Assembly: GCA_036346405.1 (NCBI GenBank)
Contig: CM070559.1
Span: 42,535,518-42,599,517 of the forward strand
Source: Phyllostachys edulis
Lineage: Eukaryota; Streptophyta; Magnoliopsida; Poales; Poaceae
Direction: 5' to 3'
DNA: 64,000 nucleotides
Position 1 is the first letter of the stretch; the number at the start of each line of letters is the position of its first letter. Positions 59,128 to 64,000 of the stretch are shown piece after piece. The translations under genes were made by a program, and so were the position numbers. Under the pieces are notes generated by a model. The model saw nothing but the letters and a program-made list of their open reading frames with translations, did not search any database and was not told where the DNA came from.

Positions 59128-59249
59128 TTCACCACCTCCAATATTTTGCTTGGATCTCAGTAGCTACTCTGATGCAATCGATAATGTGGCCCAAGTATGC
59201 TATCTCTTTCATAGCAAAACAAAGATTTAGCTCTTCTTGCATATAATTG

Positions 59250-60077
59250 ATTCTCTCTTAAAACTTGTAAGACCTGCTTTGTAAATGACCGGCATGGTCC
59301 TTTAGATCTTTGCTATAAACCAAAATGTCATCAAAGAATACCGGGATAAACTTCCTCAATTGCTTGTCAATATGTGGTTCATGAGGATTGGAAAGTAGCG
59401 GGGCATTAGTGAGTCCAAACGGCATGACAAGATACTCATAGTGGCCCAAGTGAGTTCAAGGTCGTCTTCCTCAATGTCCTCCTCTGCCATCCCGATCGAT
59501 GATAACCTGACCTCGTGTCTAACTTGGAGAAAATGGTTGATCCATGTAATTCATCCAAAAGATCCTCAATAATTGGCATGGGAAACTTGTTCTTGATTGT
59601 CATAGAGTTGAGCTGCCTATAATCAACACATAATCTCCAAGACCCATCTTTTTTTCTTACCATTATCGCTGGAGATGAATATGGACTCATGCTAGTTCTT
59701 ATCTCTTCCGAATCCAACAACTGTTTAATGATGTTCTCCATTGCTTCTCTCTGATGATGGGGTGTTCTATACTGGTGCGACGTTGGGGATCGAAGATCTC
59801 CTTTCAAAGGTATATGATGGTCGCATTCTCTTTTTGGAGGTAGACTCTTTGGTTCTTCAAAAATATCAGCATACTGATGTATTAGTTCCTGTATTTCACT
59901 TGGCAGAATTTCGGGTCCTGGTGATTCCACTTCTTGGATCCAATTAATCTGTACCAGGTAACCTAATACTTCCTTCCTCATCATTTTTTCCAACTTGGTA
60001 GTACCCACCACACAATGTTTGTCAGGAACGGTATAGTCTTTAAAGATTACTGTTCTCCCATCTCTCTGCAAGGTCAT
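59250..60077 (-). pseudogene. pol: Chromovirus reverse transcriptase
   Basis: Minus strand: SSPAIMVRKKDGSWRLCVDY and FSKLDTRSGYH lie within 59436-60077. After a frameshift, HYEYLVMPFGLTNAP and VFFDDILVYSKDL (the F-x-D-D active site as FFDD) lie in 59258-59449. TSD-like spacing and order are normal for Gypsy RT. At least one frameshift separates the two halves. Confidence 0.88.
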
Positions 60078-60267
60078 TTCTCTTGTCTTCGATTCAAATT
60101 CAATGGGGCTATGTTCATATATCCAATCACTCCCAAGATGATGTCATAGCTTTTGATTTTCAAGAATTGAAATGAAGTATTAAACAGGCAAATTTTGTAT
60201 CATATAAGAGATTACTTCATTCTGACCTCTGACTCAGCTTCCCCACCTCCACTTACGATTCTCGTTC

Positions 60268-61760
60268 TCACGAGTTGATATCTTGCAACTTACATCCACT
60301 TTTAATTGCAAATTCGTAATCCATAAAGGAGTTGGTACTCCCACTATCCACCAACAACACAGCTTGTTTTCCCCCTATCATGGCTCTCAACGAGAATGTG
60401 GTCGGTCCGGTGATTCCTCCCAGAGCATGGTTAGAGATTACCAAAAGCTGCTCTGTTGCTGGACTCCCATCAGTTACCTCTGGACTCCCAGGAGCTGTGA
60501 CAAACCCAGATTCCTTGGCTGACTCAGTCTCCTCACTATTATCCACCGAGCCCTCTTCTCCTTGCATCAAAATTGTATGTAATGCTTTCCTCACCTTACA
60601 TTTCAAGTGATGACCCGGAACCCATGGTTCGTTACAATGCCAACAAGTCCGTTTGTTACTTTCTTGAATCGGAATTTTTCCTTTATCATTCCCTTCCACA
60701 CTCACTCCTCTAGCCGAACCAGTTTTGGCATTGGACATATAGGATTTGTTTCGGTTGGTAGCTCCCAGTTGATTACTTCTTTTTGCATGAACTGATTTTT
60801 CCTCTAATTTAGCAAACCAATAAGCCTCCAACAACCCCTTTGGTTGATGTAGGATGACTCCATATTTAATTTCCTCCTTCAATCCTCCAATGAAACAGCT
60901 CATTAAGAATGCTTCTTGCAAATAGGGATGGTCCCTCCTCACTAACTCCACACTCTTCTCATAATAGTCGATGTACTTGCTAACACTGCCCACATGTTTC
61001 ATAGTTTGTAGTCTCTCCACTGCCTCATGAGCGCTGGCTTCCGAGAAGCGATCTGCCAACATCGAACACAGTTGTTGCCAGCTCAACACTTGCCAAGAAA
61101 TGCCAATACCTTTGAACTGTGTTTTAGCCCTTCCAGAGAAATGGCGGTAGCAAGATTCACCCATCGCTCTCTTGGAGTTCCCGCCATCTCGAAAAAACTC
61201 TCACATCGCTTCCAAACCAATTCATTGGTTCTTCTCCGTGAACAATGGTAGTTCTAGCTTGGGCCTTTAATTATTGCCTCGGCGATTGGTGCCCGCTGCA
61301 GTTAATCTTCCATCCCATACTCCCCGATACACCACCTGGGTTCCACACAGTTTCCTGATTCGGGTTCAGGTTCAGTGTTGGGTGATAGTATGTCTGCGAC
61401 ATGACTGGATGGATAGCAGTTTGCCATGTCCATGGAGGCGCAGGCTGGACACCCATTCCCGGATTAACCGCTTGTGCATTACCCGAGTTCATAGTAGCAG
61501 TACTGTTGGTTCCATCGATTCATCCCTAACCGGTTGCCATCTCGAAGTTGAGCCGTGGTTCGATTGTTTGGAGAGAAGATAGGAGTAGGTACCGGTAACA
61601 CCGTGTTTGGTTCAACAAAGAAAGGGGTTGGAGTTTCAGTTCTTATCTGTTGCTCCTGGTTCCATGTTACACTTCTTCCAACTTGAGCAGTTCCAGATAC
61701 CATTTGAGGGATTATATTGCAAGACAGATCTGGATGTTTAGATTGCGATTGAGATCCCAT
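60268..61760 (-). pseudogene. gag: Chromovirus gag and protease
   Basis: The gag start is read from 61760 (MGSQSQS), shifting frame near 61480. The capsid region is at 61164-60800 (WQVLSWQQLCSMLADRF, YYEKSVELVRRDHP, FIGGLKEEIKYGV). The zinc finger CWHCNEPWVPGHHLKC is near 60640. The protease motif VLLVDSGSTNSFMDY lies near 60350, in the same frame as gag, which runs to a stop at 60268. Confidence 0.85.
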
Positions 61761-62105
61761 ACCTGCTTCTGCTGGTGTTGGCCACTCCTTCGGTTTCCCA
61801 TCGCTCCGTATCCTCCTCGAACCTCGCCGTTGATCCGAATCGAGATTAACATCGCTTAATCTCCGCTACATCGCCTTCAACGCTCCAACTCACTCGCTTT
61901 TCATGGATCTTCACTATTTCGCCCGATTTTCCATCTCCGCCCTCCTCTTCAATCGATCCTTGAGATCGTGTTCTCACCACCATTTACCCACCACCAAGAA
62001 ACAGATCGGTTGAACTCCGGATTTTACTAGAGCAATCTTTCAATTGCTCCAACCTTTGTTCGACCGATCTCTCTCGACTTCGTGTTTATGCTCGATACCA
62101 AAGGA

Positions 62106-62503
62106 TGTGAAGGCAATATTCAGAGACTTCAAATTTCGATCGATGGTACTTTGAAAAGGAAGGGAAAGTGTGCGTGTGTTCTACTAAGCTAACATCTAAA
62201 GACTAAAGTATAATGGGTAGTTTTTTTCTCTCATTCCAACCTTGTCGCCATATAACCAAGAGAGTTACTGACTTTACAAAGATTGGAAAAGAGTAAAAGC
62301 AAGTTCAGATAAACGACAACACCGACGTAATAATAATTTCGAAAAACATTAATAATGACGATCCTCCTTAGTTCACCAAGATGGATCCCGGCCTTCGCTC
62401 CCAATGAAATGAAAACGTCAAGAGTTACTGGCGCCGACTTCCACTCGCATCCCTTCTCAGCAGCAACCGGTTCTCAGACTTCAGACTTACAGAATCCTCG
62501 ACA
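62106..62503 (-). repeat. 5' LTR of the chromovirus
   Basis: Direct partner of 56656-57062. To its left, GCTCGATACCA (reverse TGGTATCGAGC) is a slightly decayed Met-type primer site, fixing the minus-strand orientation. Confidence 0.88.
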
Positions 62504-62639
62504 ACCCTCCCGCCAAGAAGGACGCCTGCGCGAGGCCTTCGACCGCCTCGCCGCTTTCGCCCTTCCCGCCTTCCGCTGGGGCGACCTCGACGCCACATCT
62601 CCTCCGCTTCCGGCCGCCGCCGAGCATCTGGATGGGGTC

Positions 62640-62905
62640 GGCGGCACCGAGGAGGCGAGGTCGATGAACGAGGCGACAAAGGGCCCGTGAGCGAAGTTGA
62701 CCAGAAGCGCCGCCCGAGGTGGCCCAGCGAGCGCGGACCTCACGGACGGAGTGTCGCCGACGAGAAGACGATGGCGGACGGCCCAGAGGATGGAGTAGCG
62801 GTGGAACTTCGTTGCTTCCCGCGGATGTTGCCCAGGAACTCGAAGTCCAGCTCGTCGTGCGTCTTCTCGAACACGTTGCCGTTCGACGTCTACACATATC
62901 GTCTT
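62640..62905 (-). pseudogene. Captured xyloglucan endotransglucosylase/hydrolase (XTH) fragment
   Basis: XTH enzymes cut and rejoin xyloglucan in plant cell walls (glycoside hydrolase family 16). On the minus strand, TSNGNVFEKTHDELDFEFLG and NIRGK lie at 62815-62905. HDELDFEFLG (62830-62859) is the family active-site motif with both catalytic acids intact. KFHRYSILW follows at 62783-62809 and VNFAHGPFVASFIDLA at ~62655-62702, in other frames. About 35 residues are missing between NIRGK and KFHRYSILW, and frame changes occur later, so no enzyme can be made. It lies wholly inside the hAT element ending at 63040. The sequence before TSNG has a stop. Confidence 0.85.
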
Positions 62906-63048
62906 CTGAGCACGGCCGCGCGGCCAAGGCCAACGCGGGCCGGACCGCATGTCTTTACTTTCGGAAGGCGAGTTAGCGGACCAATTTGGGCTTATTTTGC
63001 GGGGTAGGCTCGCGAGTGGGTCGCTCCACTTGCACCCCTAGCCGCTCG

Positions 63049-63836
63049 GGTTTCGGATGGTAGCGCGGTGGCGAACCAGATAGAAATATGCAAAATCTGG
63101 CGAGAAAGCACGGGCCTGTTTTGGAACGCAAAGGATTTCACGTGAAATAGCACAATTTTTTAGGAGAAAAATTACGGACCGCTTTCTTCTGAACAGGGCC
63201 CAAAGGTCGAAAGGGTGGAGCGGCGTTGGGAGCTGGCACGGTGCGGCGGCCCACCTAAAGCTATAGCTTAGTCTAGGCCACCAAAAAGAGAAGGCGCCGC
63301 TGCGAAACTTCGACGCGGCCACGGCTGATCGCGTGGCCTATACATCGGAGGAGCAGGGGCAGCACGTTGCAGGCCCACTAATACACCTACTCGGCCCACT
63401 CACACTCGTTCGAGGCACTACACGGTTGATTTCTGTATGAATCGCGCAAATCAAGATGCTAACACGCGTGACGAAGTATCGTGGTACGTGTTATGCAATG
63501 CATGGAGCTCCATCATGTTTACCTGTGGGATATTAGTTTCAGGGAATGCAACCGTTGGTCCCTGCACGTTCAGTTGATGTAGTTAGTACCTGGCATTTAT
63601 TCGTGGGACTACAGGTTCGATCCATCCATCCATCCATCGATCGCGCAGTTTTAATTGCTCCAAACCAGCCAACTACCTCTCGCTGTCACGTATGAAACCG
63701 GAGGCTCCATGGCAGTACGGCCTGCAGGTGGAAGAAGCTTTCCAAATGATTATGGTGATGATTATGACCAAGTACTGCGTGCTACTCGTAGATCGACAGA
63801 GAGCAGTGCTTCTCCGTATGCTACTCGTGTTTCATT
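63049..63836. other. Intergenic, no gene recognised
   Basis: 63075-63195 (GGCCTGTTTTGGAACGC...GAACAGGGCCC) has inverted ends like a small MITE. CCATCCATCCATCCATCGATCG near 63622 is a short microsatellite. An 87-codon frame at 63655-63918 has no recognisable domain and runs into the tandem repeat. Confidence 0.45.
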
Positions 63837-63964
63837 TGTCGAAGGAAAGTTTAGTACTTGCGAGCTACTACCTTGCATTGGTTCTAAGGAACTTGTTTTT
63901 TGTCGAAGGAAAGTTTAGTACTTGCGAGCCACTACCTTGCATTGGTTCTAAGGAACTTGTTTGG
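63837..63964 (+). repeat. 64-bp tandem duplication
   Basis: TGTCGAAGGAAAGTTTAGTA...AAGGAACTTGTT occurs at 63837-63900 and 63901-63964 with one or two differences. The start of each copy lies directly after the end of the previous one. Confidence 0.9.
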
Positions 63965-64000
63965 CACCAGGTAATGTGTCAACTCACTTCAGTGTTTCCT

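Larger units (their letters stand above)
56656..62503 (-). mobile_element. Chromovirus-type Gypsy retrotransposon (Reina-like), minus strand
   Basis: Short LTRs at 62106-62503 (5' LTR) and 56656-57062 (3' LTR) bound gag, protease, RT, RNase H, integrase and a chromodomain, all read right to left. The flanking pentamers GCCCT (56651-56655) and ACCCT (62504-62508) agree at 4/5. Short LTRs, the CX2C...PGHH...C type gag zinc finger and a terminal chromodomain suit the Reina branch of chromoviruses. The lineage is inferred. Frameshifts and stops break every domain. Confidence 0.88.
56292..63040. mobile_element. hAT transposon carrying captured XTH sequence, split by a chromovirus
   Basis: The left end is TAGGGTGCAAGTGGGGCG at 56292. 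The right end read inward on the minus strand is TAGGGGTGCAAGTGGAGCG at 63040, a terminal inverted repeat. Perfect 8-bp duplications GCCGCTCG flank it at 56284-56291 and 63041-63048. The left subterminal region has four AGCCCGC motifs (56320, 56341, 56371, 56421) and one inverted copy (56307). Without the nested Gypsy element the hAT is about 900 bp long, contains no transposase, and holds GC-rich host-derived coding sequence. Confidence 0.88.

Overview
This is a window of grass (Poaceae) nuclear DNA, probably gene-poor and certainly repeat-rich. The evidence is an isolated GC-rich monocot-type ERF gene, a decayed cereal-type alpha-amylase gene, and typical grass transposons: long-LTR Gypsy and Copia elements, a CACTA element ending in CACTACTACAAAA, a Stowaway MITE and several hAT relics. 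I saw no bacterial features, CRISPR arrays, rRNA or tRNA genes.

Layout. 1-8997: a gag-only (non-autonomous) Copia-like LTR element whose 5' LTR runs off the left edge. It abuts an older LTR remnant (to 9678). 11532-13638: an alpha-amylase pseudogene with intron positions, catalytic motifs and a TATCCAC promoter box still readable. 13640-18562: repeat debris (a gcaaca-rich element, a dyad array, an LTR-like block, a MITE-like block). 18563-21711: a ~3.1 kb solo LTR on the minus strand. 22830-24537: a decayed hAT transposase. 25545-26354: the best intact gene, an AP2/ERF transcription factor with a clear TATA box and clustered stress-type promoter motifs. 28712-43734: an old Copia element (Ale/Retrofit-like) split by an 11.6 kb Tat-lineage Gypsy element (31346-42986). 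The Gypsy element carries two RNase H domains and an antisense gene with a 'putative gypsy type transposon' domain, and a deletion removed its right end. 46200-49990: a CACTA element with a perfect 3-bp target duplication, a ~590-bp foldback and very long TA arrays. It sits inside a second copy of the gcaaca-rich family. 50562-51350: a small hAT with a near-perfect 8-bp target duplication. 51670-52556: a likely intact two-exon gene of the DUF1645 type. 54888-55143: a Stowaway MITE. 56292-63040: a hAT element with a perfect 8-bp target duplication. It carries a captured xyloglucan endotransglucosylase (XTH) fragment and is split by a minus-strand chromovirus (56656-62503).

Only two genes (the ERF and the DUF1645-like gene) look functional. 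Nearly everything else is transposon sequence in up to three nesting layers, with hAT-family activity as the recurring theme: three hAT relics, plus two 8-bp insertions in the amylase pseudogene that look like excision scars. The most unusual items are the hAT carrying XTH sequence, the gag-only element with its repeated CxxC/coiled-coil protein and CTGTAG-rich LTR, the antisense gene of the Tat element, and the CACTA foldback.
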